From positions 1-6,425 of the forward strand of contig DDXR01000076.1 of the NCBI GenBank assembly GCA_002347565.1: a DNA stretch of 6,425 bases. Reading direction: 5' to 3'. Made by a program: the position numbers and the translations under genes. The notes under the pieces were generated by a model. It did no database searches. It was not told the origin of the DNA and saw only the letters and a list, made by a program, of their open reading frames with translations. Shown here piece by piece: positions 1 to 5,804 of this stretch. Source of the DNA: a bacterium UBP2_UBA2255 (GTDB lineage: Bacteria > Edwardsbacteria > AC1 > EtOH8). Position 1 is the first letter of the stretch. Every line of letters starts with the position of its first letter.

Positions 1-1196
1 TCCTGCAGGGACTCGCGGTTGGCGTAGTCCTGGTACAGTCCTTCCTTGATGGGCGTGTGGTATTCCTTATAGAACTGCTCGTACTTCGGCCGGTCCTTCG
101 CCTTCAGGTCCTCCAGCTCGGACAGCACCTTCTTGACCGACGTCTGCTTGATCTTGACCAGCACCATGTTGTGCTGCAGCATCTCGCGCGAGACATTGAG
201 CGGCAGGTCCTCGGAGTCGATCACCCCGCGCAAAAAGCGCAGGTAGGTCGGCATCAGCTCCTTCTCGTCATCGGTGATGAACACCCGCTTGACGTACAGC
301 TTGACGCCGGCCCGGTAGTCCATCCGGAACATGTCGAACGGCGCCTTTGTGGGCACGTAGAACAGGGTCGAGTACTCCAGCTTGCCCTCGGCCTGGGTGT
401 GGATGTACAGCAGCGGATCCTCGGTGTCGTGGGACAGGGTCTTGTAGAACTCGTTGTAGTCCTCGTCCTTGAGGCCGCGCTTGGGCGCGCGCCACACGGC
501 CGAGGCCGCGTTGATCTGGGCGACCTTGGTCTCCTTTTTCTCCTTTTTCCCGTCGACTTCCTCGACCTCCTCGTAGTGCAGGAAGATCGGGAACGGCACG
601 TGGTTTGAGTACTTCTTGACGATGTCCTCGATGTGCCAGCGCGAGGCGAACTCCTTGCCCTCGTCGTTCAAATGGAGCGTGACCGTTGTGCCCTGGGTCT
701 CGCGTGTCGCGTCCGTGATCTCGTACTCGCCCTGGCCGTCGCTGGTCCATTGATAGGCCGTGTCCTCACCCGCCTTGCGGGAGACGACCTCGATCCTGTC
801 CGCCACCATGAAGGCCGAGTAGAACCCCACCCCGAACTGGCCGATCAGGTTGAGGTCCACGTCCTGCTTCCCCTTGAGCGACTCGATGAAGCCGCGCGTG
901 CCCGACTTGGCGATGGTGCCCAGGTTGTCCTCCAGGTCCCGGGCGTTCATGCCGATACCGCTGTCGCGCACGATCAAGGTTTTCTTGTCCTTGGCGTCGA
1001 ACTCGATGTCGATGCGCGGGTCAAAGGACAGGGCCTTGTAGGCCTCGTCGGTCAGGGTCAGGAACTTCAGCTTGTCAAGGGCGTCGGACGCGTTGCTCAC
1101 CAGCTCGCGCAGGAAGATCTCCTTGTGCGAATACAGCGAGTGGATGATCAGGTGCAGCAGCTGGTTGACTTCGGATTTGAATTGGTGCTTGGGCAT
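1..1196 (-). CDS. htpG: Hsp90-family molecular chaperone HtpG (3' end cut off by window edge)
   Basis: This is the bacterial Hsp90, a cytosolic homodimeric ATP-dependent chaperone. The frame is open from the ATG at 1196 to the window edge, giving 398 residues. E. coli HtpG is about 624, so the C-terminal dimerisation domain lies outside. The N-terminal GHKL ATPase domain has the helix FLRELVSNASDAL with Glu31 and Asn35, the nucleotide-binding DSGIGM with Asp78, the GTIAKSGT segment at about 93-100, and the glycine-rich lid LIGQFGVGFYSAF at about 118-130. A short Lys/Glu-rich stretch around 216-224 takes the place of the long eukaryotic charged linker. The middle domain follows, with RVFITDDEKELMP at about 304-316 and the ATPase-loop motif LNVSREML near 333-340. 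The start sits four bases after the HNH gene's stop; only a weak GGA, eight bases upstream, serves as ribosome binding site, so translational coupling is plausible. The identity is very secure. Confidence 0.97.
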   Translation of the reverse strand, partial: MPKHQFKSEVNQLLHLIIHSLYSHKEIFLRELVSNASDALDKLKFLTLTDEAYKALSFDPRIDIEFDAKDKKTLIVRDSGIGMNARDLEDNLGTIAKSGTRGFIESLKGKQDVDLNLIGQFGVGFYSAFMVADRIEVVSRKAGEDTAYQWTSDGQGEYEITDATRETQGTTVTLHLNDEGKEFASRWHIEDIVKKYSNHVPFPIFLHYEEVEEVDGKKEKKETKVAQINAASAVWRAPKRGLKDEDYNEFYKTLSHDTEDPLLYIHTQAEGKLEYSTLFYVPTKAPFDMFRMDYRAGVKLYVKRVFITDDEKELMPTYLRFLRGVIDSEDLPLNVSREMLQHNMVLVKIKQTSVKKVLSELEDLKAKDRPKYEQFYKEYHTPIKEGLYQDYANRESLQ

Positions 1197-1200
1197 AGCT

Positions 1201-1788
1201 TTATTCCAGTTTTCCTGTTATGTCTTTACTTTGTTTAGGATATTTTGCAATTAACCACTGTAGTACTTTTAGTTGTTCACTACCGGGAGCTCTCCTAATT
1301 TGCATCAACAACTTTACAGAATCCGGCCTATTTACTGTAATATTTGAAGCTCCTTCATTACAGAGGGAACATACCGCACGCAGGTTAGATGGATCATCAC
1401 TGCCGCCTTGTGATTTATCTACAATATGCCCGATATGTAAACGTACTTTTCTACCATCAAAAGGATGTATCTCGCCAGCACCTGCACCACACATCAGACA
1501 AGTATAACCATTTCGATCGAGAACTATGGCTCTGGTTTCCTTTGATATTCCTCGTTCAAACGCAGGCCGTAGCTTTTTGTCAACAAGCACATACTGCCAC
1601 GGCTTCAAATCACTGCGATCATTATGCGTAACAATATGCATCCCTTCCTCATCACGCAGTTCTCTTACACGGCGCGCCCATTCACTAACGCCTGCTTCTT
1701 TTTTCAATGTATCTGAATCAAGTACTTTCCCAACGTGCGCAAGAAAATACCTGCGCAATTTTTCTTTTGAACCTAGTTTCTTAGGCAT
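1201..1788 (-). CDS. HNH endonuclease, probable restriction enzyme of the cassette
   Basis: This 195-residue protein is probably the cutting partner of the adjacent Vsr-methyltransferase fusion. Residues about 8-68 look like a winged-helix DNA-binding domain (LRRYFLAHVG, then SEWARRVRELRDEEG, then LKPWQYVL). The C-terminal part is a zinc-stabilised HNH nuclease: CLMC at 97-100, HIGHIVDKSQGG at 118-129 with His121 as probable general base, Asn135 in the NL step, and CSLCN at 140-144. The four cysteines should hold a structural zinc. The usual Asp or His just before the catalytic His is Gly120, although His118 is close by. The gene overlaps the methyltransferase stop by eight bases, and AGAGGTG four bases before the ATG is a good ribosome binding site, which supports this start. 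Its AT-rich codon use matches the fusion gene and not the flanks. HNH nuclease is secure from the motif. Restriction function is inferred from the neighbour, and the cut site cannot be read from the sequence. Confidence 0.9.
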   Translation of the reverse strand: MPKKLGSKEKLRRYFLAHVGKVLDSDTLKKEAGVSEWARRVRELRDEEGMHIVTHNDRSDLKPWQYVLVDKKLRPAFERGISKETRAIVLDRNGYTCLMCGAGAGEIHPFDGRKVRLHIGHIVDKSQGGSDDPSNLRAVCSLCNEGASNITVNRPDSVKLLMQIRRAPGSEQLKVLQWLIAKYPKQSKDITGKLE

Positions 1789-3136
1789 TAGTCACCTCTT
1801 TTCTTAACGCTCGAATAATCGTGTCGCCCACGGCTCTAGCAACAGGCGGTGGGAAAGCATTCCCCACTTGTCTATATGCTGCTGTTTTGCCCCCAGCTAT
1901 TTTCCAACTAACTGGAAAACCCTGAATAATTGCGGTCATGGGTACAGTAAGCCTTGGGTTTCCAAGAAATCCCTTCGGGGGTGGTTGATTTGCCAAACCA
2001 ATTCCATCAACATTCAGATTAGACCACGCTGCCCTTGCACGTGTTGGCCCTAAATCTGGACCTCCGTGTTTTTTTGAACCACCAACGAGTGTTGGCGCTA
2101 TTGTATTCGCTTTTTTCGCCCACTCATCGGCCTTCTCCCAGCCATTGCTCTTCATTAAGTGATGCAGAGATTGGCCAACGGTTTTCGATTCTTTTTTCCC
2201 GGTGGGCCAGATAAAATATTTTGAATATTCATTTTTAAGCGCCACAAACACTACTCTGGGCCTTAATTGCGGGACTCCAAAATCGGAGGCATGCAGCAGT
2301 TTCCAGTTACATTTATATCCCATTTTATCGAAATTTTCTTCGATAAAAACCCTGTAAGCAGTAAATTTATCGTCTAATAATCCCTTCACATTCTCAATCA
2401 TAACAACTTTGGGATTACACTCATTTGCTAACCGTAAAACCTCTGGAAATAGATCTCTTTCGTCTTTTGAACCCAATTGCTTTCCAGCGATTGAAAAGGG
2501 CGGACAAGGAATACCGCCGGCCAATAAATCAATATTGTGATACTTACTGGCATGAAATACCTTAACATCACTTTGTATCACATTCCATTGGGGCCTATTA
2601 TTTTTTAAGGTTTCGCACGCAATTGGTTCAATTTCGACTAGCGCAACATGCTCAAAGCCAGATTGCTCTAAGCCCAAAGCTTGCCCGCCAGCGCCTGTGC
2701 AAATTTCAATAGATTTATAAGTATATGCCGTATCCATAAAAGACGAGATTTTCGTTTTTAGTTTATTTGCGTTCTTAATATCGCATTCCCAGATTTTAAG
2801 CACTTTCCAGCCTTGCCGATGCAAATCGCGAATATTATTCGCATCTCTTTTTAGATTGGCCTCTAATTTTGGTTTCCAATAGCCTTTTTTTGTTTTAGGA
2901 ATTCTCCCCTCGTTACAATTTTTATGCAAATGCCAAAAACAACCGTGAATAAAAATGGCGATTTTCTCATGTTTTATAACAATATCAGGTTTGCCCGGTA
3001 AGGCTTTATCATGAGTTCTAAACCTATAACCCATAGAATACAATAAACGCCTGACAATTAATTCAGGTTGCGTATCCTTGGAGAGGATACGCCGCATGTT
3101 ATCACTCCTTTTTTTTATGGAAATAGTATCAGTCAT
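1781..3136 (-). CDS. Vsr mismatch endonuclease fused to C5 cytosine DNA methyltransferase
   Basis: One 451-residue chain joins two enzymes that are usually separate. Residues 1-130 are a very-short-patch-repair nuclease, which nicks beside the T of a T:G mismatch left by deaminated 5-methylcytosine. From the ATG at 3136 its key residues fall at E. coli Vsr numbers: Glu25, Asp51, His64 and His69, zinc ligands Cys66, His71, Cys74 and Cys118 (73 and 117 in E. coli), and intercalating Phe67, Trp68 and Trp87. Residues 134-451 are a C5-methyltransferase: motif I ICTGAGGQALGLEQ from 145, IPCPPFS with catalytic Cys211, ENVKG from 248, QLRPR from 290, a target-recognition region around 302-394, QGFP near 405-408, and YRQVGNAFPPP from 421. 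All catalytic motifs are intact. Numbering favours 3136 as the start. The longest frame begins at 3163 and lacks a ribosome binding site. An ATG at 3097 has the best one but would drop conserved Vsr residues. The function is secure; the target site is unknown. Confidence 0.95.
   Translation of the reverse strand: MTDTISIKKRSDNMRRILSKDTQPELIVRRLLYSMGYRFRTHDKALPGKPDIVIKHEKIAIFIHGCFWHLHKNCNEGRIPKTKKGYWKPKLEANLKRDANNIRDLHRQGWKVLKIWECDIKNANKLKTKISSFMDTAYTYKSIEICTGAGGQALGLEQSGFEHVALVEIEPIACETLKNNRPQWNVIQSDVKVFHASKYHNIDLLAGGIPCPPFSIAGKQLGSKDERDLFPEVLRLANECNPKVVMIENVKGLLDDKFTAYRVFIEENFDKMGYKCNWKLLHASDFGVPQLRPRVVFVALKNEYSKYFIWPTGKKESKTVGQSLHHLMKSNGWEKADEWAKKANTIAPTLVGGSKKHGGPDLGPTRARAAWSNLNVDGIGLANQPPPKGFLGNPRLTVPMTAIIQGFPVSWKIAGGKTAAYRQVGNAFPPPVARAVGDTIIRALRKEVTNA
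3070..3092. repeat. Perfect inverted repeat (8-bp stem, 7-base loop) inside the Vsr coding start
   Basis: The arms GCGTATCC (3070-3077) and GGATACGC (3085-3092) are exact reverse complements around a seven-base loop. In the mRNA the hairpin covers codons 15-23 of the fusion and begins two bases after the internal ATG at 3097. It could shield that ATG, act as an operator, or be a chance product of the Arg-Arg-Ile-Leu-Ser-Lys-Asp-Thr codons. The repeat itself is certain; a role is conjecture. Confidence 0.6.
3095..3110 (-). promoter_or_regulatory. Strong Shine-Dalgarno plus in-frame internal ATG (alternative start of the fusion)
   Basis: On the minus strand AAGGAG (3110-3105) stands seven bases before an in-frame ATG (3097-3095), which is codon 14 of the fusion counted from 3136. 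Neither upstream ATG (3163 or 3136) has a comparable site. Starting here would remove the N-terminal helix and the Arg-Ser pair that precede the conserved Met in Vsr proteins. It may be a second start giving a shorter form, or a chance effect of Lys-Lys-Arg-Ser codons. Confidence 0.4.
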
Positions 3137-3165
3137 GTTTGATTTGGGAGTTAAGGGGTACATCT

Positions 3166-3193
3166 CGTATAGTTATAATTACAGACCGTGCAA
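3166..3193 (-). promoter_or_regulatory. Possible sigma70-type promoter of the Vsr-methyltransferase gene
   Basis: On the minus strand a -35-like TTGCAC (3193-3188) is followed after 16 bases by a -10-like TATACG (3171-3166); TATAAC (3177-3172) overlaps as another AT-rich hexamer. The -10 lies at the sharp change from GC-rich to AT-rich DNA and overlaps the end of the peptidase gene. Transcription would start near 3159, just after the ATG at 3163, so the ATG at 3136 or 3097 would be used instead. The -10 matches only four of six consensus bases. Confidence 0.3.
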
Positions 3194-3823
3194 CCACTCC
3201 TTGAACCCGTCCTTCCCGGCCCGCTTGACCATCTCCTCGATCGTCGTCTTTTCCAGGAACTGTCTGATCGCGGCCCCGTATTTCTTGTAGCTGCCACGGT
3301 TGGGATTCGCGACGATCCTCCACAGTTCTTCGTCGGACAGGATGAATGTCGGATCGTTCATCTGGTCCGCCGCATAGATGGCGAACCCCTCATAGAACCA
3401 CACCGGGCCCATCGCTTCCTCGTCGCCATTGAGGATCCTGATATGCAGCCGGTGCGCGATCTCGTGGGCCAGCAGTTTGGCGTACGAGCCCGGCTCGCGG
3501 CCGGCGGCGTAGACCTCTTCGTACATCTCCGGCGAGACCGCCGTCAGCACCCGGTTCTCCAGCGCGGCGCAGAACTCGGCGGGAAGCTTGGTGTCCTGGT
3601 CCACGCCGGTCGCCGCGATCAGGAACGCGTCGAACGCCGCCTTGTCGTCGAAGATCCGCACCGAGTCGAACAACGGCTCGCGGGCGAGGTCCCCCCAGCC
3701 GTGGGCTTGCGCGAACGTTGCGATCCGCGCCACCGCCGCGCGCACCGCGGACTCGAGCTCCGCCCGCCGGGGCTCCAGGGAAACCGGGATGTCGAGTCCT
3801 ATCGGGAGCTCCTCACGAGTCAT
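3179..3823 (-). CDS. Gluzincin-like zinc metallopeptidase domain protein, cytoplasmic
   Basis: This 214-residue protein carries HEIAH at 120-124, whose two histidines should bind zinc and whose Glu121 is the expected catalytic base. It is followed by WFYEGFAIYAA at 142-152, where Glu145 is the likely third zinc ligand. The 20-residue gap between His124 and Glu145 and the EGFA context are typical of gluzincin (peptidase MA-like) proteins. I see no signal peptide or membrane segment, so it probably acts in the cytoplasm. The N-terminal 100 residues are not recognisable to me. The start overlaps the nitroreductase stop by 11 bases, with GGAGAA about 12 bases upstream, which suggests translational coupling. 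It is the last GC-rich gene of the run, and its TAA stop lies exactly where AT-rich sequence begins. The substrate is unknown and may be a partner protein encoded in the same operon. The motif is clear; actual proteolysis is inferred. Confidence 0.82.
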   Translation of the reverse strand: MTREELPIGLDIPVSLEPRRAELESAVRAAVARIATFAQAHGWGDLAREPLFDSVRIFDDKAAFDAFLIAATGVDQDTKLPAEFCAALENRVLTAVSPEMYEEVYAAGREPGSYAKLLAHEIAHRLHIRILNGDEEAMGPVWFYEGFAIYAADQMNDPTFILSDEELWRIVANPNRGSYKKYGAAIRQFLEKTTIEEMVKRAGKDGFKEWLHGL

Positions 3824-4373
3824 GGTTGACGGTGTTCTCCATACGGGGCGCGGCCGCAGGCCGCTCGCCCGCGGGGTACCCCAGCGCCACGCCGTACAGC
3901 GGCCGGTAGCCGTCGGGGAGGCCGAACTCCCTCGCCAGCGCCGCGGCCGGCGGTCCCTCGAACAGCCGGGCCACGATGCCGATCCAGCACGATCCCAGCC
4001 CCAGCGAGTGCGCGGCCAGCAGCATGTTCTGGGTGGCGGCGGCGCAGTCGGTGACGTGGAACGCCGCGTCCTGCCGGCCCGAGACGACCACCACGGTGGG
4101 CGCTCCGTGGAACGCGTGCCAGGCGGGGTCGTTCAGCCGCTCCCTGATCTTCGGGTTGTCCAGGCCCGCCAGGACTTCCCTGACCTGGGCGCTGAGGCGG
4201 TCGAGCACGGCCTTGCTCCGGACCGCCGTGAAGTGCCAGGACTGGCCGTTCATGGCGCTGGGCGCGAAGCACCCGGCCTCCAGCACGGCCGCGAGATCGT
4301 GCGCCTTGACCTGGTCCGGCTTGTAGCTGCGCACGCTGCGCCGCGCCTTGATGGCCTCGATCACGGGGTTCAT
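3813..4373 (-). CDS. Nitroreductase-family FMN oxidoreductase
   Basis: This 186-residue protein matches small single-domain nitroreductases, which are FMN-dependent homodimers that use NAD(P)H to reduce nitroaromatics, quinones or enones. The N-terminal RRSVRSY (11-17) is the usual FMN-phosphate contact. APSAMNGQSWHF (37-48) is the flavin-site segment, in which the Asn-x-Gln-x-Trp pattern is the family hallmark. DCAAATQNMLLAAHSLGLGSCWIG (from 109 to 132) is the dimer-core helix and following strand, and the chain closes with a GVALGYPAGE end segment. Length is normal. The ATG shares its bases with the TGA of the 113-residue gene (ATGA overlap), indicating coupled translation. It is a different subfamily from the SagB-type enzyme at the head of the operon. 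The family is secure; the physiological substrate cannot be told. Confidence 0.92.
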   Translation of the reverse strand: MNPVIEAIKARRSVRSYKPDQVKAHDLAAVLEAGCFAPSAMNGQSWHFTAVRSKAVLDRLSAQVREVLAGLDNPKIRERLNDPAWHAFHGAPTVVVVSGRQDAAFHVTDCAAATQNMLLAAHSLGLGSCWIGIVARLFEGPPAAALAREFGLPDGYRPLYGVALGYPAGERPAAAPRMENTVNHDS

Positions 4374-4711
4374 GGCTTGTCTTTTTTCGGTTTGCGCTTG
4401 ACGGCGCGTTTCGGCCCGGGCGTGCGCTCGGCCCGCGGCGATGGGATCGACTTGACCTCGCGACGCTTCACGGCATCCGTGTACAGCCTGCGGGCGCGGA
4501 CGAAGGTCCGGTCGGGGAGCACGCCCAGCTTCTCCAGCTCGCCCCAGCGGGCCTCCAGCAGGTCGAAATCGGGCGAGCCGGAAAGCAGCTCGCGCACGAT
4601 GGCCGACAGCAGCTGCTGGTAGCGGCGCTTGGCGCCCTGCTTTCCCGCCAGCTTCAGCCCGGCCCGCAGCAGGTCCAGGCTGGGCTTGAGCAGCGTTTCC
4701 CAGGCCGCCAT
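4370..4711 (-). CDS. Hypothetical 113-residue basic-tailed protein
   Basis: I do not recognise this family. The product is 113 residues: an amphipathic helical first half (LLKPSLDLLRAGLKLAGKQG, then YQQLLSAIVRELLSG), a middle segment with Trp and LEKLGVLPDRTFVRAR, and a disordered Lys/Arg/Pro-rich tail of about 25 residues ending KRKPKKDKP. There are no cysteines, signal peptide or membrane segment. The tail could bind nucleic acid, acidic phospholipid or an acidic partner. A longer frame begins at 4792, but the ATG at 4711 is preferred because GGGGGGAG lies five bases before it and because the longer version would overlap the end of the ferredoxin-like gene. It begins one base after that gene's TAG and ends in an ATGA overlap with the nitroreductase gene, so it sits firmly inside the operon, which argues that it is real. 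Confidence 0.75.
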   Translation of the reverse strand: MAAWETLLKPSLDLLRAGLKLAGKQGAKRRYQQLLSAIVRELLSGSPDFDLLEARWGELEKLGVLPDRTFVRARRLYTDAVKRREVKSIPSPRAERTPGPKRAVKRKPKKDKP

Positions 4712-4724
4712 GCTATCTCCCCCC
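4712..4724 (-). promoter_or_regulatory. Shine-Dalgarno that fixes the start of the 113-residue gene
   Basis: GGGGGGAG (4724-4717, minus strand) stands five bases before the ATG at 4711 and lies within the last codons of the upstream ferredoxin-like gene. The alternative upstream ATG at 4792 has no equal, so this site decides the start. Confidence 0.6.
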
Positions 4725-5804
4725 GTCGAGGTCGACCAGCGTGTACTTTCGGCTGCCCATCCCCAACCGCTCGGCGTACTCCAGCTGCCCATCGCCGCTG
4801 ACGCCGCTCTCCTGCGCGAAGGCGTCGGCGCAGTGGTGCGCCTTGTTCACCAGGTCCAGCGCGGCCTGGTCGATGGCCACGATGTCGGTCGAGGCCAGCA
4901 CGCCGATGTCGCGCACGAACGGCTTGCGGGCCCGGCCCGCGCAGTCGCAGTCCGGCGAGATGTTGGCCAGCACGCTGACGTAGACGAAGCGGTTGCCGTC
5001 GGCCAGCACCTTGGCGTACTCCACCAGCCGCTGGTCGAACAGCCCCGCGTCCACCCGGTCGCGGCCGGCCTCGAAGGCGCCCGCCGGGCAGGCCTTCAGG
5101 CATTGGCCGCAGCCGATGCACTTCCGCGTGTCGATCCGCAGGGGGTCCAGCGAGATGGCGCCGGCCGGGCACTGCCGGACGCAGATGCCGCAGCGCACGC
5201 ACCTGGCGGTGTCGTAGTCCGGGACGTAGTCGGCGTGCATCGCCCGCTTGCCCATCCGCGACGCCAGGCCCATCGCCACGTTCTTGATGGCCCCGCCGAA
5301 GCCGGCCAGCCCGTGGCCCTTGAAATGCGTCAGGATCACGAAGGAATGGTAGCGTCCCGTGTGGTCGCCGGCGAACACCCGCGTGTAGTGCGCGGTGCTG
5401 CAGGCGTAGGTGGTGTCGCCCTCGCTGTCCAGGATGTCGATCGGCGCGAAGCCGAAGCCGTGTTCCTTGGCCAGCCCGATATGCGACTCGGTCCTCTGGC
5501 GCGGGCCGGAGTAGAGCACGTTGGTCTCGACCAGCGTCGCCTTCAGCTGCTCGACCAGCGGCCGCACCCACTCGGGCCGCAGGTAGTTGGTATTGCCACG
5601 CTCGCCGAAGTGGACCTTGACCGCCACCGGGGCCGTGACCCCGGACTTGACCTTGCCGTACGCCTTGAGCACGCCTTGGCCGGAGACGTCCTTGGTGAAG
5701 TAGACCGTGGCCGGAGGCGCGGACGGGGTCGGCTTTTCGGCGCCGCATGAGACCGCGGCGCAGGCGGCCAGGACCGCGAGCAGTGATGCCGTTCGCCGCA
5801 TCAT
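4713..5804 (-). CDS. DUF362 protein with two [4Fe-4S] ferredoxin motifs, predicted lipoprotein
   Basis: This 363-residue protein opens with MMRRTASLLAVLAACAAVSC: a twin arginine, a hydrophobic stretch and a lipobox-like AVSC. Cys20 would be the lipidated residue, placing the protein on the outer face of a membrane. Residues about 33-195 and 245-360 form the DUF362 fold, including FGERGNTNYLRP (66-77), GFGGAIKNVAMGLASR (168-183) and the family signature NISPDCDC (281-288) followed by DIGVLAS and VAIDQAALDLV. Two ferredoxin motifs sit in the middle, CVRCGICVRQCP (202-213) and CIGCGQCLKACP (229-240), each CxxCxxCxxxCP for one [4Fe-4S] cluster. The start overlaps the SagB-type gene by four bases (ATGA). 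The same frame is open upstream to 6299, but that stretch is the shadow of the nitroreductase gene. The likely role is electron transfer beside the two flavoenzymes. DUF362 proteins have no general assigned reaction, so the function stays open. Confidence 0.9.
   Translation of the reverse strand: MMRRTASLLAVLAACAAVSCGAEKPTPSAPPATVYFTKDVSGQGVLKAYGKVKSGVTAPVAVKVHFGERGNTNYLRPEWVRPLVEQLKATLVETNVLYSGPRQRTESHIGLAKEHGFGFAPIDILDSEGDTTYACSTAHYTRVFAGDHTGRYHSFVILTHFKGHGLAGFGGAIKNVAMGLASRMGKRAMHADYVPDYDTARCVRCGICVRQCPAGAISLDPLRIDTRKCIGCGQCLKACPAGAFEAGRDRVDAGLFDQRLVEYAKVLADGNRFVYVSVLANISPDCDCAGRARKPFVRDIGVLASTDIVAIDQAALDLVNKAHHCADAFAQESGVSGDGQLEYAERLGMGSRKYTLVDLDGGR

Larger units (their letters stand above)
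1197..3181. other. AT-rich genomic island: two-gene restriction-modification-repair cassette
   Basis: Composition changes abruptly at both ends: the flanking genes are GC-rich with G or C in most third codon positions, while 1201 to about 3180 is full of A/T runs and A/T-ending codons. The segment holds exactly the Vsr-methyltransferase and HNH genes and fits between the TAA of the peptidase gene and the ATG of htpG. No integrase, transposase, tRNA, terminal inverted repeat or convincing target duplication is visible, so the mode of entry is unknown. Horizontal transfer is inferred from composition and from the mobile nature of such systems. Confidence 0.7.

Noticed and set aside
57..1238. 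Long plus-strand open frames opposite htpG (57-608 and 633-1238)
   Set aside because: They are antisense shadows of GC-rich htpG codons; their translations are low-complexity Leu/Val/Arg/His-rich and match no family, while the minus strand gives an unmistakable HtpG.
1968..1985. Small CCC-TTCG-GGG hairpin
   Set aside because: It lies in the middle of the methyltransferase gene over Pro-Lys-Gly codons, with a three-base stem and no U-run, so it is not a terminator.
2697..2737. Separate translation of the methyltransferase from the internal ATG at Met134
   Set aside because: No Shine-Dalgarno sequence precedes this ATG (the upstream bases read AAATCTCGTCTTTT), so the fused product is the simpler reading.
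1194..3180. Similar AT-rich strings at the two cassette edges (around 1194-1205 and 3167-3180) as a possible target duplication
   Set aside because: They agree only imperfectly over about ten A/T-rich bases, which is expected by chance.
3188..5750. Long plus-strand frames at 3188-3829, 3588-4622 and 4629-5750
   Set aside because: They lie opposite well-motifed minus-strand genes and have Arg/Ala/Gly/Val-rich composition without domains, as expected from the reverse strand of GC-rich coding DNA.
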